Shown: positions 42,697 through 52,015, counted from the first letter of the stretch. The stretch is 64,000 nucleotides of DNA from Streptomyces sp. NBC_00353 (GCF_036108815.1 NZ_CP107985.1:4960001-5024000), one strand, 5' to 3'. Notes: generated from the sequence alone by a model not told the origin. Made by a program: numbers and translations.

Positions 42697-43833
42697 ATGG
42701 CCAGTGTCACGTTCGACAAGGCGTCCCGCGTCTACCCCGGCTCCACCAAGCCCGCCGTGGACCAGCTGGAGATCGACATCGCGGACGGTGAGTTCCTCGT
42801 CCTCGTCGGTCCTTCCGGTTGTGGCAAGTCGACCTCCCTGCGCATGCTCGCGGGTCTCGAGGACGTCAACGGCGGCGCGATCCGCATCGGTGACCGCGAC
42901 GTCACGCACCTGCCGCCGAAGGACCGGGACATCGCCATGGTGTTCCAGAACTACGCGCTCTACCCGCACATGTCCGTCGCGGACAACATGGGCTTCGCGC
43001 TGAAGATCGCCGGTATCAACAAGACCGAGATCCGGGCGAAGGTCGAAGAGGCCGCCAAGATGCTCGACCTCACCGACTACCTGGACCGCAAGCCGAAGGC
43101 GCTCTCCGGTGGTCAGCGTCAGCGTGTCGCGATGGGCCGCGCCATTGTGCGTGAGCCGCAGGTCTTCCTCATGGACGAGCCGCTGTCGAACCTTGACGCC
43201 AAGCTCCGTGTCTCCACCCGTACGCAGATCGCTTCGCTCCAGCGCCGCCTCGGCATCACGACCGTGTACGTCACGCACGACCAGGTCGAGGCCCTGACCA
43301 TGGGTGACCGCGTCGCGGTCCTCAAGGACGGTCTGCTGCAGCAGGTCGACTCGCCGCGCAACATGTACGACCGCCCGGCCAACCTCTTCGTCGCCGGCTT
43401 CATCGGCTCCCCGGCCATGAACCTGGTCGAGGTCCCGATCACCGACGGTGGCGTGAAGTTCGGCAACAGCGTCGTCCCGGTCTCCCGCGAGGCGCTCACC
43501 GCCGCCGCGGACAAGGGTGACACCACGGTCACGGTCGGCATCCGCCCGGAGCACTTCGACATCGTCGAGCACGGTGGCGCCGCCGCCAAGACGCTCTCCA
43601 AGGACAGCGCCGACGCCCCGGCCGGCCTGGCCGTCTCGGTCAACGTCGTCGAGGAGCTCGGCGCCGACGGCTTCGTCTACGGCTCCGCGCAGGTCGGCGG
43701 TGCGGACAAGGACCTCGTCGTCCGCGTCGGCGGCCGCGCCGTGCCGGAGAAGGGCACCAAGCTGCACGTCGTGCCGCGCCCGGACGAGCTGCACGTCTTC
43801 TCGACCTCGACGGGCGAGCGCCTCGTCGGCTGA
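42697..43833 (+). CDS. msiK: Multiple-sugar ABC importer ATPase MsiK
   Basis: A 378-residue ATPase that energises several carbohydrate importers (cellobiose, maltose, chitobiose) in Streptomyces, where it is usually the only such subunit. Walker A GPSGCGKST lies at residues 38-46, Q-loop in FQNYALYPHM, signature LSGGQRQR from residue 136, Walker B VFLMDEP and the H-loop THDQVEA. The C-terminal regulatory TOBE/OB domains (VGIRPEHFDIVEHGG; VVPRPDELHVF) match MsiK/MalK/UgpC. The ATG at 42697 follows GGAGGAGAAG. The gene is monocistronic and away from permeases, as expected for a shared ATPase. A strong hairpin follows at 43855. Confidence 0.95.
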   Translation: MASVTFDKASRVYPGSTKPAVDQLEIDIADGEFLVLVGPSGCGKSTSLRMLAGLEDVNGGAIRIGDRDVTHLPPKDRDIAMVFQNYALYPHMSVADNMGFALKIAGINKTEIRAKVEEAAKMLDLTDYLDRKPKALSGGQRQRVAMGRAIVREPQVFLMDEPLSNLDAKLRVSTRTQIASLQRRLGITTVYVTHDQVEALTMGDRVAVLKDGLLQQVDSPRNMYDRPANLFVAGFIGSPAMNLVEVPITDGGVKFGNSVVPVSREALTAAADKGDTTVTVGIRPEHFDIVEHGGAAAKTLSKDSADAPAGLAVSVNVVEELGADGFVYGSAQVGGADKDLVVRVGGRAVPEKGTKLHVVPRPDELHVFSTSTGERLVG

Positions 43834-43854
43834 CATCGCGCACAACGCCGTACG

Positions 43855-43886
43855 ACGGCCCCGCACCCCTCGTGGTGCGGGGCCGT
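43855..43886 (+). terminator. Hairpin after msiK
   Basis: ACGGCCCCGCACC pairs with GGTGCGGGGCCGT, a perfect GC-rich stem about 20 bases after the msiK stop. A good Streptomyces terminator. Confidence 0.85.
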
Positions 43887-44068
43887 TCGCGTATCCGGGC
43901 GCACGCCGAGGTTTGGGCGGGGAGACCCCGGCGACGCCGCCAAATACCCCGATACTTCGGTCATTTCACCGGCGGTCGTCAACACGGGATTCGAAAAGCA
44001 CCCTCGAACCATCCCCCGCGAGAGTGACGAAATGTCGCCAAATCATCACTGCCCGCTACGCTCGCTGC

Positions 44069-44485
44069 GTGACCCACACCGCGCGCCGCATCGGCCGAAC
44101 TCTCGCTCTTGTCCTGCCCGTCGTCATGGTCCTCTCCGGGACCCTCGCGGTCACCCGTGTGCCGTGGGCAGCGCACAACTCCGAGTCGCAGGTACTCACC
44201 GCGTCGGCGGAGACCGTATCGAAGAAGTCCGCCGTGGCGCGCGCCCCGCAGGACGTGCTGCGCGACCGGCTGCTCGTGGAACTCCGGGAGAAGGACCCGG
44301 GTACCGCGCTGACGGATCTCCAGCGGGCCGTCGAGGGACGTCCGTCGCTCGCCCGGCACTGCATGTCGATCGCCAGGGCGCTGGGCCGGGCCGCGGTCGA
44401 GCAGTACGGCCCTGTGCGGGCGCAGCGGTTCTCCCGTCCCGTCTGTGACACGTCCTTCGCCTCGGGTGTCGCGCAGTTCAGCTGA
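44069..44485 (+). CDS. Small secreted or membrane-anchored hypothetical protein
   Basis: 138 residues from a GTG at 44069. The N terminus (RRIGRTLALVLPVVMVLSGTLAV) is a signal peptide or anchor. The rest is mostly helical (VLRDRLLVELREKDPGTALT, HCMSIARALGRAAVEQYG) and ends with a Cys-containing segment (RPVCDTSFASGVAQ). Two Cys in the mature part could form a disulfide. No family recognised. It lies between msiK and a nucleotidyltransferase gene on the same strand, ending 35 bases before the latter. The region just before the start shows no strong ribosome site. Confidence 0.7.
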   Translation: MTHTARRIGRTLALVLPVVMVLSGTLAVTRVPWAAHNSESQVLTASAETVSKKSAVARAPQDVLRDRLLVELREKDPGTALTDLQRAVEGRPSLARHCMSIARALGRAAVEQYGPVRAQRFSRPVCDTSFASGVAQFS

Positions 44486-44520
44486 CCGGTGCGGGACGGG
44501 CACGGCATATCGTGCCTGGC

Positions 44521-45246
44521 ATGCATACGTATCCGACGCAGGCCGTGATCCTGGCGGGTGGCCAGGGGACCCGGCTGCGCCCGTACACCGATGACCGCCC
44601 CAAGCCGATGGTCGAGATCCCGGGCACCGGGACCCCGATCATCGGCCATCAGCTTTCCTGGCTGGCCGCCGAGGGCGTGACCGATGCCGTCGTGTCGTGC
44701 GGTCATTTTGCCGAGGTGCTCCAGGAGTGGCTGGCCGAGGCCGTGTTGCCGCTCCGGGTGACCACCGTGGTGGAGTCGGAGCCGCTCGGCCGTGGCGGCG
44801 GTCTCAAGTACGCCGCCGCCCGGCTGCCGGATCCTTCGGAGCCCTGGTACGCCACGAACGGCGACATCTGGACCCGTTTTTCACTGCGCGAGATGGCGGC
44901 GTTCCATGCGGAGCGCGATGCGACCGCCACGCTGGCCCTGGCCCGTCCGCGGATCCCTTGGGGTGCCGTGGAGACGGATGCGTTCGGGCACATCACCGAC
45001 TTCATCGAGGCGCCGCCGTCGCCGTATCTGATCAACGCGGGTGTGTACGTCTTCTCGCCGACCTTCACGACGCTGCTGCCGGACCGGGGCGACCATGAGC
45101 GGACGACGTTCCCACGGCTGGCCCGTGAGCGTCGGCTGGCCGGGTATCCGTTGCCGCTGGGGGCGTACTGGCGGGCCATCGACACGGCGAAGGACCTCAC
45201 GGAGGCGGCGCGGGAGCTGGACGTGGACGGCCCGCAGGCCCGCTGA
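44521..45246 (+). CDS. Sugar-1-phosphate nucleotidyltransferase family protein
   Basis: A 241-residue enzyme with the nucleotidyltransferase signature VILAGGQGTRLRPYTDDRPKPM at its N terminus and the metal/sugar site WYATNGDIWTRF. Members join NTP to a sugar phosphate (for example GDP-mannose, dTDP-glucose or ADP-glucose type reactions). The short length without a left-handed beta-helix resembles the mannose-1-phosphate guanylyltransferase-like group, but the substrate is not certain. The ATG at 44521 is chosen over an in-frame GTG at 44512. It is convergent with the DoxX-like gene, sharing the hairpin at 45270. Confidence 0.82.
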   Translation: MHTYPTQAVILAGGQGTRLRPYTDDRPKPMVEIPGTGTPIIGHQLSWLAAEGVTDAVVSCGHFAEVLQEWLAEAVLPLRVTTVVESEPLGRGGGLKYAAARLPDPSEPWYATNGDIWTRFSLREMAAFHAERDATATLALARPRIPWGAVETDAFGHITDFIEAPPSPYLINAGVYVFSPTFTTLLPDRGDHERTTFPRLARERRLAGYPLPLGAYWRAIDTAKDLTEAARELDVDGPQAR

Positions 45247-45269
45247 GGCGGATCGAGGACGACGGATAC

Positions 45270-45310
45270 GGAGGGGGCGGTCGCCGGGAACCCGGTGACC
45301 GCCCCCTCCG
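45270..45310. terminator. Bidirectional hairpin between the nucleotidyltransferase and DoxX-like genes
   Basis: GGAGGGGGCGGTC and GACCGCCCCCTCC form a long perfect stem between the convergent stop codons at 45246 and 45331. Confidence 0.85.
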
Positions 45311-45330
45311 TGTCTGTCGGACGCCGGCCC

Positions 45331-46974
45331 TCAGCCGAGCAGGCCACCGATCGGATTGCGGCCGCCGCCCGACGTGCCGCCGGACGTCGAGCCCGTGGAG
45401 CCGCCGTCGGTCGAGCCGCCGCCGGTGGAGCCGCCGCCCGTGCCGGTGGAGCCGGACGAGGTCGGTCCGGAGCTGGTGGCCGGGGGCGGCTGCGGGGTCG
45501 TCCGCTGCGGGGGCTGCTGGCCGGTGCCCTGCGTCTGGCTGGGCTGTCCTGCGCCGGCGGCCTGGCCGGACTCGCGGACGGTGTCCGTACCGGGCGTGGA
45601 CGCCTGCGCGGACGGGGTGGCGGAGCTGGACAGGGACGGTGACGGCTTCCGTCCGGCGGGGGTGTGCGATGCCTGGCCGCCGGTGGACTCCTGCGGGAGC
45701 GGGGTTCCCGGCAGCTGGTTGGTCGGGTTGCCGTCGGGGCCGGGCACGGTGACGACCCCGGAGGAGCGGACGGCGCCGCCGAGCATCGAGCCGACCAGAA
45801 GTGTGAGCCCGACGACGACGGTGGCGACGACTGCGCCGCGGCGCAGTACGCGGCGGCGCAGGTCCCAGATCGTGGAGCGCGGGCCGAGCCTGCGCCATGC
45901 CTCGCCGGCCAGCCGCCCGTCGACGGAGTAGACGGGGGCGCCCGCGATGATCAGCGGGCTCCAGGCGGCGAGGTAGATGATGTCCGGCGCGTCGTAGACG
46001 GCGACGGTGCGCCAGCTGACGGTGACCAGCAGCGTGGCGGAGAGCAGGGCGCCGACGGAGGCGGCGACCCGCTGCCACAGGCCGAGGACGGTGAGGACCC
46101 CGACGACGACCTGGAGGAAGGCGACGGTGAGCCCGGCGCCGACCGGGTGGGAGAGCGCGAAGTCCCGCAGTGGTTCGGCGAGCGCCCAAGGGTGCAGTGA
46201 CGTCAGCCACTTGACCATGGAGCCGCGGTCGCCGCCGTCGAAGTACACGGGGTCGCAGAGCTTGCCCATGCCGGCGTAGATGGAGATGAAGCCGAGGAAG
46301 ACCCGCATGGGGAGGAGTACGACCCCGAGGTTCATCCGGCGGCCGGGGTAGTACGCGTGCCGGACGGTGTCCGCGGCGTGGCGGTGTGGCCTGCTCCCGA
46401 CGGTCTCGTCGAACTCGCCTTCCCCGTAGGGCTCTTCCGCGTACGGCCCCTGCTCGTACGGACCGGTGTCGACGGCGTCGTAGGCGCCGACCGCCTGCCG
46501 CATGGGCGGCAGCAGCGGGCCGTTGCCGGTGCGGCCGGGCTGGTGGGGTGCCGTGATGACGGGGTTCGGCTGGGTCTCGTCCAGGCGTGGGATGACCTGC
46601 GTGGCGCCCGTACCTCGTCCGTCGTCGAACTCGGAGCCGTACGAACCGTACGATCCGTACGAGTCGGCGGGGCGGCCCGCGGTGGAGTTCCGTACGGCCT
46701 GGAGGAGTCCGGTGGCGCCGGGGTCGCCGGGGGCGGACTTGCCGCTCCACACGACGGGCGAGCGCCTGCCGCGCCCCGCACCGGGGCCGCTCATGGCGGG
46801 GATCCTGACCGAACCCGCGGGAGCGGCACCACGCAGCCGTGCTTGCCGGCCGGGCGCGAGCTGCACCCGGAAGCTGGCGTGGTTGACGATGACCTGCGCA
46901 GGGTCGCAGTCCACCTTGGTCATACTCAGGGCGGGTAGTTCGTCGAACCGAGGCGTTCTGGTGTCCACACTCAT
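45331..46974 (-). CDS. DoxX-like membrane protein with long N- and C-terminal extensions
   Basis: A 547-residue protein. The N-terminal 210 residues are hydrophilic, with Tyr/Gly/Ser repeats (SYGSYGSYGSEF) and Tyr/Glu-rich patches. The DoxX-like core of four membrane helices follows: LGVVLLPMRVFLGFISIYAGMG, then AGLTVAFLQVVVGVLTVLG, ASVGALLSATLLVTV and DIIYLAAWSPLIIAG. Another helix (VVATVVVGLTLLVGSMLGG) leads to a Pro/Ser/Thr/Gly-rich tail ending GGGSTGGGSTDGGSTG. DoxX proteins are linked to quinone or thiol redox and membrane stress. The extensions are common in Streptomyces but have no known role. Fully encoded on the minus strand; the ATG at 46974 begins MSVDTRTPRFDELPAL. Confidence 0.82.
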   Translation of the reverse strand: MSVDTRTPRFDELPALSMTKVDCDPAQVIVNHASFRVQLAPGRQARLRGAAPAGSVRIPAMSGPGAGRGRRSPVVWSGKSAPGDPGATGLLQAVRNSTAGRPADSYGSYGSYGSEFDDGRGTGATQVIPRLDETQPNPVITAPHQPGRTGNGPLLPPMRQAVGAYDAVDTGPYEQGPYAEEPYGEGEFDETVGSRPHRHAADTVRHAYYPGRRMNLGVVLLPMRVFLGFISIYAGMGKLCDPVYFDGGDRGSMVKWLTSLHPWALAEPLRDFALSHPVGAGLTVAFLQVVVGVLTVLGLWQRVAASVGALLSATLLVTVSWRTVAVYDAPDIIYLAAWSPLIIAGAPVYSVDGRLAGEAWRRLGPRSTIWDLRRRVLRRGAVVATVVVGLTLLVGSMLGGAVRSSGVVTVPGPDGNPTNQLPGTPLPQESTGGQASHTPAGRKPSPSLSSSATPSAQASTPGTDTVRESGQAAGAGQPSQTQGTGQQPPQRTTPQPPPATSSGPTSSGSTGTGGGSTGGGSTDGGSTGSTSGGTSGGGRNPIGGLLG

Positions 46975-47266
46975 CTAACCGAGTGATGTGTGTTTAGGAC
47001 ACTGCCTTGACGGACCCGATGTGTCCGAGGCCCGTCAACAGGTGGTGGCGGCTGCACCCTCCGTCGGCCGACGTCCGACCGGGTGCTTTTCCGTGGAGCG
47101 CTTACTCGCGTTACTGCGGCGGGCGTACGGGAATTGGCCCTCCCGCCCCGTCGGCGCGAGGAGCGCCTGCGATGACTTCCCCGGCCTGCGGTCTCCCGGC
47201 GCACCGGTTCGTTGCTGCTGGTCGGCCCTGCCGACGGTGCCACGCCGACCGTCGGGAGGCTCCGCC

Positions 47267-47293
47267 GACCGGTCCGGTCGGCCCGGACCGGTC
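47267..47293 (-). terminator. Hairpin after rlmB
   Basis: GACCGGTCC and GGACCGGTC, nine-base perfect arms, lie ten bases after the rlmB stop (minus strand). The rest of the gap 46975-47303 holds the DoxX-like gene promoter and no supported gene. Confidence 0.65.
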
Positions 47294-47303
47294 ACCCGGC
47301 GCG

Positions 47304-48260
47304 TCAGGCGCGGCGGCGTGCCGTCTCGTACAGCACGATGCCTGCCGCGACACCCGCGTTCAGCGACTCCGCGCCACCCGGCATCGGGATCCGCACCCGG
47401 TAGTCGCAGGTCTCGCCGACCAGGCGGCCCAGACCCTTGCCCTCGCTGCCGATCACGATGACGACGGGGCCGCCGAGGGCCTCCAGGTCCTGCACGGTGT
47501 GCTCGCCGTCCGCGGCGAGGCCGACGACCGTGATGCCGGCCTTCTGGTAGCCCTCCAGGGCGCGGGTCAGGTTCGTCACCCGGGAGACCGGCGTACGGGC
47601 CGCCGTGCCCGCCGAGGACTTCCAGGCGCCCGCCGTCATCCCGGCCGCGCGGCGCTCCGGCACGACCACGCCGTGGCCGCCGAACGCGGAGACGGAGCGG
47701 ACGATCGCACCCAGGTTGCGCGGGTCGGTGACCCCGTCGAGCGCGACGATCAGCGGGTCCTCGCCGTTGTCGTACGCGGCGGCGGTGAGGTCCTCCGGGT
47801 GCGCGTACTCGTACGGCGGGACCTGGAGGACGAGGCCCTGGTGGTTCAGGCCGTTCGTCATCCGGTCGAGCTCCGGGCGCGGCGCCTCCATCAGGTTGAT
47901 GTTGCCGCGCTGGCCGGCGAGCTGGAGCGCCTCGCGGACCCGCTCGTCGTTGTCGATGTACTGCTGGACGTAGAGAGTGGTCGCCGGGACGCCGTCGCGC
48001 AGCGCCTCGTAGACCGGGTTGCGGCCCACGACCATCTCGGACGTGCCCTTGGCGCCACCGCGCCGTGGGGCGGGCCGGCGGACTGCGGCCTGCCGGGCCT
48101 GGGCGTTCGCCACCCGGTTCTTCTTGTGTCCCTTGCGGGCGGAGGCGGGCGGCGTCGGTCCCTTGCCTTCGAGACCACGGCGTCGCTGGCCACCGCTGCC
48201 GACCTGCATGCCCTTCTTGTTGGACGTGCGGCGGTTCCTGCGCTGGCTGTTCCCGGCCAT
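47304..48260 (-). CDS. rlmB: 23S rRNA (guanosine-2'-O)-methyltransferase RlmB (SpoU/TrmH family)
   Basis: A 318-residue rRNA methylase. A basic, disordered N-terminal arm (about 70 residues, many Lys/Arg) precedes the substrate-binding domain beginning MVVGRNPVYEALRDG. The knotted SPOUT domain has motif 1 ALDGVTDPRNLGAIVRS, motif 2 VVIVIGSEGKGLGRLV and motif 3 IPMPGGAESLNAGVAAGIVLYE. It uses S-adenosylmethionine to methylate the 2'-OH of guanosine in 23S rRNA by family analogy. It lies 81 bases downstream of cysS on the same strand, an arrangement conserved in actinobacteria. Confidence 0.92.
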   Translation of the reverse strand: MAGNSQRRNRRTSNKKGMQVGSGGQRRRGLEGKGPTPPASARKGHKKNRVANAQARQAAVRRPAPRRGGAKGTSEMVVGRNPVYEALRDGVPATTLYVQQYIDNDERVREALQLAGQRGNINLMEAPRPELDRMTNGLNHQGLVLQVPPYEYAHPEDLTAAAYDNGEDPLIVALDGVTDPRNLGAIVRSVSAFGGHGVVVPERRAAGMTAGAWKSSAGTAARTPVSRVTNLTRALEGYQKAGITVVGLAADGEHTVQDLEALGGPVVIVIGSEGKGLGRLVGETCDYRVRIPMPGGAESLNAGVAAGIVLYETARRRA

Positions 48261-48341
48261 GACCTACCTGTTTCGTTGCTTCAGACGTGCGTACGTAATG
48301 AAAGTGTGCCGCCCGGATCGCCGGGCGGCACACGGTGAGGA

Positions 48342-49745
48342 CTACTGGCGCGGGCCGAGCGTCCATCGTGGGCCGGTCGGGCTGTCCTCGATGACGAGGC
48401 CCGACTGGTTGAGCTGGTCGCGGATCGCGTCGGCGGCGGGCCAGTCCTTGCGGTCGCGGGCCGACTGACGCTGGTCCAGGACGAGCCGTACGAGCGTGTC
48501 GACGACCCCGTGCAGGTCCTCGCCGCGGTCGCCCTCGCCCGCCCAGTGCGGGTCGAGCGGGTCGAGGCCGAGGACGCCGAGCATGGCCCGTACCTCCGCG
48601 AGCCTTGCGACGGCCGCTTCCTTGTCGTCGGCGGCGAGAGCGGAGTTGCCCTGCCGGACCGTGGTGTGGATGATCGCGAGCGCCTGCGGGACGCCCAGGT
48701 CGTCGTCCATCGCCTCGGCGAACGCGGGCGGCACCTCGGCGGCGGCCGCGACCTCGCCGCCCGCCTTCTCGATGACGCGCTGCACGAAGCCCTCGATCCG
48801 CGCGAACGCGGACTCGGCCTCGCGCAGTGCCTCCTCGCTGTACTCGATCATCGACCGGTAGTGCGGGGTGCCGAGGTAGTAGCGCAGCACGATGGGGCGC
48901 CATGCCTTGACCATCTCGCTGACCAGCACGGAGTTGCCGAGCGACTTCGACATCTTCTCGCCGGACATGGTGACCCAGCCGTTGTGCACCCAGTACTTCG
49001 CGAACTCGTCGCCGTAGGCCTTGGCCTGGGCGATCTCGTTCTCGTGGTGCGGGAAGATCAGGTCGATGCCGCCGCCGTGGATGTCGAAGGCGGTGCCGAG
49101 GTACTTGTGCGCCATGGCGGAGCACTCCAGGTGCCAGCCGGGCCGGCCGCGGCCCCACGGGGTCTCCCAGCTCGGCTCGCCGTCCTTGGCGACCTTCCAC
49201 ATCGCGAAGTCGCGCTGGTCGCGCTTGCCGGTCTCGCCGTCGCCGGACGGCTGACGCAGATCGTCCAGGTCCTGGTTGGAGAGCTCCAGATAGCCGGGGA
49301 ACGACCGCACGTCGAAGTAGACGTTGCCGTCGGCCTCGTAGGCGTGACCGCGCTCGATGAGGCCGCGCATCATCTCGATCATCTCGGTGATGTGGCCGGT
49401 CGCGCGCGGTTCGTAGGTGGGCGGGAGGCAGCCGAGGGCGTCGTAGCCGGCGTTGAACGCACGCTCGTTCTCGTAGCCGATCGACCACCAGGGTCGGCCC
49501 TGCTCGGCCGACTTGTTGATGATCTTGTCGTCGATGTCGGTGACGTTCCGGATGAACGTGACGTCGTAGCCGCGGTACTCGAACCAGCGGCGCATGATGT
49601 CGAAGTTCAGACCGGACCGGATGTGCCCGATGTGCGGGGCGGCCTGGACAGTCGCGCCACAGAGGTAGATCGAGACACAGCCCGCTGCGAGCGGGACGAA
49701 GTCACGGATCTGCCGGGCGCTGGTGTCGTACAGGCGAATAGTCAC
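48342..49745 (-). CDS. cysS: Cysteinyl-tRNA synthetase
   Basis: A 467-residue class I aminoacyl-tRNA synthetase that charges tRNA-Cys. The ATP site HIGH is in VQAAPHIGHIRSGL, preceded by the zinc-ligand Cys in YLCGATVQ. Other zinc ligands lie in HLECSAMA and the helical part HENEIAQ. The KMSKS motif reads GEKMSKSLGNS. The N terminus begins MTIRLYDTSARQIRDFVPL. The C-terminal DALR domain ends SPTGPRWTLGPRQ. The length is typical. The next gene, rlmB, is downstream on the same strand. Confidence 0.96.
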   Translation of the reverse strand: MTIRLYDTSARQIRDFVPLAAGCVSIYLCGATVQAAPHIGHIRSGLNFDIMRRWFEYRGYDVTFIRNVTDIDDKIINKSAEQGRPWWSIGYENERAFNAGYDALGCLPPTYEPRATGHITEMIEMMRGLIERGHAYEADGNVYFDVRSFPGYLELSNQDLDDLRQPSGDGETGKRDQRDFAMWKVAKDGEPSWETPWGRGRPGWHLECSAMAHKYLGTAFDIHGGGIDLIFPHHENEIAQAKAYGDEFAKYWVHNGWVTMSGEKMSKSLGNSVLVSEMVKAWRPIVLRYYLGTPHYRSMIEYSEEALREAESAFARIEGFVQRVIEKAGGEVAAAAEVPPAFAEAMDDDLGVPQALAIIHTTVRQGNSALAADDKEAAVARLAEVRAMLGVLGLDPLDPHWAGEGDRGEDLHGVVDTLVRLVLDQRQSARDRKDWPAADAIRDQLNQSGLVIEDSPTGPRWTLGPRQ

Positions 49746-49836
49746 CCCTCAAGGGTAGTGGGCCCGCACCAGTGCCCCGCGACCCATTGGGGATCGCGAG
49801 GGCAACTTGTGACAGGGACGATCCCTGAACGGGTCC

Positions 49837-50241
49837 TCAGATACGCCCGACGATCTTCTCCGGGGTGATCCGGACGACGACACGCTCGTCGTCGTCGCCG
49901 GAGGCGGGGTTGAATTCCGCGTACTTCTTCCCGGTGTACTTCACGGACAGTTCGTCGATGAGTTCGTCGCCGCCCTCGGTGGTGAGAGCGGCGACGCCGC
50001 GGATCTCGGCGTAGGTGTACGGGGCGGCGAACGGCTGGACAACGACGGAGACGCGCGGGTCGCGGCTCAGGTTCTCCTCCTTGCGGCGGCCGCGGGTCGT
50101 CGAGAAGAGGACGTCGTTGCCGTCCCTCTTCACCCAGACAGGGGACAGCTGGGGGCTGCCGTCGGGCTGGATGGTGGCGACGGTCACGAAGACGGGGGTG
50201 TCGAGAAGGGACCTGAGCTCTTCGGAGAGTTCGGCGGTCAT
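49837..50241 (-). CDS. PPOX-class F420/FMN-dependent enzyme
   Basis: A 134-residue split-barrel protein. Motifs of the pyridoxamine-5'-phosphate-oxidase-like family: LLDTPVFVTVATIQPDGSPQLSPVWVKRDGNDVLFSTTRGRRKEE (described as residues 13-57) and RDPRVSVVVQPF. The Streptomyces group is called PPOX-class F420-dependent; the cofactor (F420 or FMN) cannot be fixed from sequence alone. The ATG at 50241 (MTAELSEELRSL) is the start; upstream open frame belongs to the ispF shadow. It is read toward cysS, with 91 bases between. Confidence 0.85.
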   Translation of the reverse strand: MTAELSEELRSLLDTPVFVTVATIQPDGSPQLSPVWVKRDGNDVLFSTTRGRRKEENLSRDPRVSVVVQPFAAPYTYAEIRGVAALTTEGGDELIDELSVKYTGKKYAEFNPASGDDDERVVVRITPEKIVGRI

Positions 50242-50482
50242 GGCGTACGTCCTCCTGGAGACGGGAGTGTGTGCAGTGCTCCTACACGTACCCCGACCGG
50301 GCAACGCCGCCCCGGCTTCCCGCACCGCCCACCCGGAAGGTGGCTGCCCCTTGTTCCCGCAGGTACTGGCGCACGTGGCGGGTTCGTCCTCGTTGCCGGT
50401 TTCCGTGCCGGTTCCGAGGAGACCCCCGGAGGGGCGCCGCCCGCCACCCATCGGGCGCGGCGGCGCCCGACCGGGTGCGGCG

Positions 50483-50980
50483 TCAGCCCGTCCGGTAGAC
50501 CAGGGCCGTCGCGAGCCCCGCGAGGCCCTCCGCGCGGCCCGTGAAGCCGAGGCCGTCCGATGTGGCGGCCGACAGCGAGACGGGGGCGCCGACCGCCGCC
50601 GACAGCACCTTCTGCGCCTCGTCGCGCCGCTTGCCGATCTTCGGCCGTACGCCGATGACCTGGACCGCGACGTTCCCGATCTCGAACCCCTCGGCCCGGA
50701 CGATCCGTGCCGCCTCCGCCAGCAGGGTGACACCCGCCGCGCCCGACCATTCGGGGCGCCCCGTGCCGAAGTGTTGGCCCAGGTCACCGAGACCGGCCGC
50801 GGAGAAGAGCGCGTTGCAGGCGGCGTGGGCGACGACGTCGGCGTCGGAGTGGCCGGCGAGGCCGGGGCCCTCGCCCTCCCAGAGCAGGCCCGCGCACCAC
50901 AGCTCGCGGCCCTCCTCGAAGGCGTGGATGTCCGTGCCGATGCCGACCTGCGGAATCACCGGTGCGTGCTCAGAACCCAT
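50483..50980 (-). CDS. ispF: 2-C-methyl-D-erythritol 2,4-cyclodiphosphate synthase
   Basis: A 165-residue enzyme of the MEP isoprenoid pathway that makes the cyclic diphosphate MEcPP from CDP-ME 2-phosphate. The zinc ligands are in GIGTDIHAF (Asp, His) and AGHSDADVVAHA (His). Catalytic and structural residues appear in DLGQHFGTGRPEWSGA and the C-terminal LSAATSDGLGFTGRAEGL. Its start overlaps the end of ispD by eleven bases, so the two are expressed as one operon and probably translationally coupled. The length is normal for the family. Confidence 0.95.
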   Translation of the reverse strand: MGSEHAPVIPQVGIGTDIHAFEEGRELWCAGLLWEGEGPGLAGHSDADVVAHAACNALFSAAGLGDLGQHFGTGRPEWSGAAGVTLLAEAARIVRAEGFEIGNVAVQVIGVRPKIGKRRDEAQKVLSAAVGAPVSLSAATSDGLGFTGRAEGLAGLATALVYRTG

Positions 50981-51716
50981 CGTTCGCCCTCCTGCGCGCG
51001 AGAACCGCCTCGGCCAGCACCAGATCCAGCGGCCGGGTCACCTTGAATGCCTCTTCGTGCCCGGGTACGACCACGACGGGCGCCCCGAGCTGTTCGACCA
51101 TCCCCGCGTCGTCGGTCGCGCCCTCGCCGTCGACGGCGACCGTCGCGTGGGCGCGGACCAGGGTGTCCCGGTCGAAGCCCTGCGGGGTCTGCACGGCGCG
51201 CAGCCTGGCCCGTACGGGTGTGCCGAGCACCGGTTCCGGCTCGCCGGGCGCGCCGGGCTCGACCTCCTTGACGGTGTCGGCGAGCGGCAGTGCGGGTACG
51301 ACGGCGGGCGCCCCGTCCCGTACGGCCTCGATCACCGCGTCCACGGTGTCGACGGGCACCAGCGGGCGGGCCGCGTCGTGGACGAGGACGACGGAGATGT
51401 CCTCGGGCAGGGCGTCGAGGCCGAGCCCGACCGATTCCTGGCGGGTTTCTCCGCCCGGCACGACGACGTAGTCGGTGCGTTCGGGCAGGGCGTGTTCGTC
51501 CAGCAGGTTCTTGACCTCGGGCGCGCCGTCCGGTGGTGCGACCACCACCACCAGGGAGACGGACCGGGACGCCGCCATGGCCCGTACCGCGTGGATGAGC
51601 ATGGGCGTCCCGCTCAGCGCGCGGAGCGCCTTGGGGGCGCCCGGGCCGAGCCGAACGCCGCGACCGGCGGCGGGAATCACCGCGGCGGTGCGGTACGGAC
51701 GCGATTGATCAGACAT
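50970..51716 (-). CDS. ispD: 2-C-methyl-D-erythritol 4-phosphate cytidylyltransferase
   Basis: A 248-residue MEP-pathway enzyme that joins CTP and methylerythritol phosphate. The nucleotide-binding motif AAVIPAAGRGVRLGPGAPKAL is at the N terminus. Further signatures are VLVHDAARPLVPVDTVDAV and PVRARLRAVQTPQGF, and the ending LDLVLAEAVLARRRAN. Start chosen at ATG 51716 (MSDQSRPYRT); an ATG three codons upstream is also possible. It is the first gene of the ispD-ispF pair. Read away from carD's end, with about 300 bases between that should hold its promoter. Confidence 0.95.
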   Translation of the reverse strand: MSDQSRPYRTAAVIPAAGRGVRLGPGAPKALRALSGTPMLIHAVRAMAASRSVSLVVVVAPPDGAPEVKNLLDEHALPERTDYVVVPGGETRQESVGLGLDALPEDISVVLVHDAARPLVPVDTVDAVIEAVRDGAPAVVPALPLADTVKEVEPGAPGEPEPVLGTPVRARLRAVQTPQGFDRDTLVRAHATVAVDGEGATDDAGMVEQLGAPVVVVPGHEEAFKVTRPLDLVLAEAVLARRRANDGF

Positions 51717-52015
51717 CGGTTGCACTCCGAAGCATCAGCATGTTTGTTTCCACGGCCGACATGGGTATGGCCACAAGCGAGCCGGGCGCGACGCTTGACT
51801 CGACCGGGACCCTTTCCGTGATCCCCGGTCGGGGTCGGGGCAGCCGCATCGGCCACTCGGGGTCGGCTGTGCAAGATCGCAAGCAAGATATCGAAAGGTA
51901 TCGACGAGGTGGTCCGGACCGATTCCGGACATGCCGCAGCGCCCGACGACACACCGTGAATACGGCTGGTCAGCGGGCACCGCGGCACATTTATTAACGA
52001 CCGGTGCGATCCGGG
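51717..52015. other. Gap between ispD and carD
   Basis: About 300 bases. It should contain the carD terminator and the ispD promoter, but I see no gene and no clear hairpin. The small open frames here (for example 51740-51997) have no coding character. Confidence 0.5.
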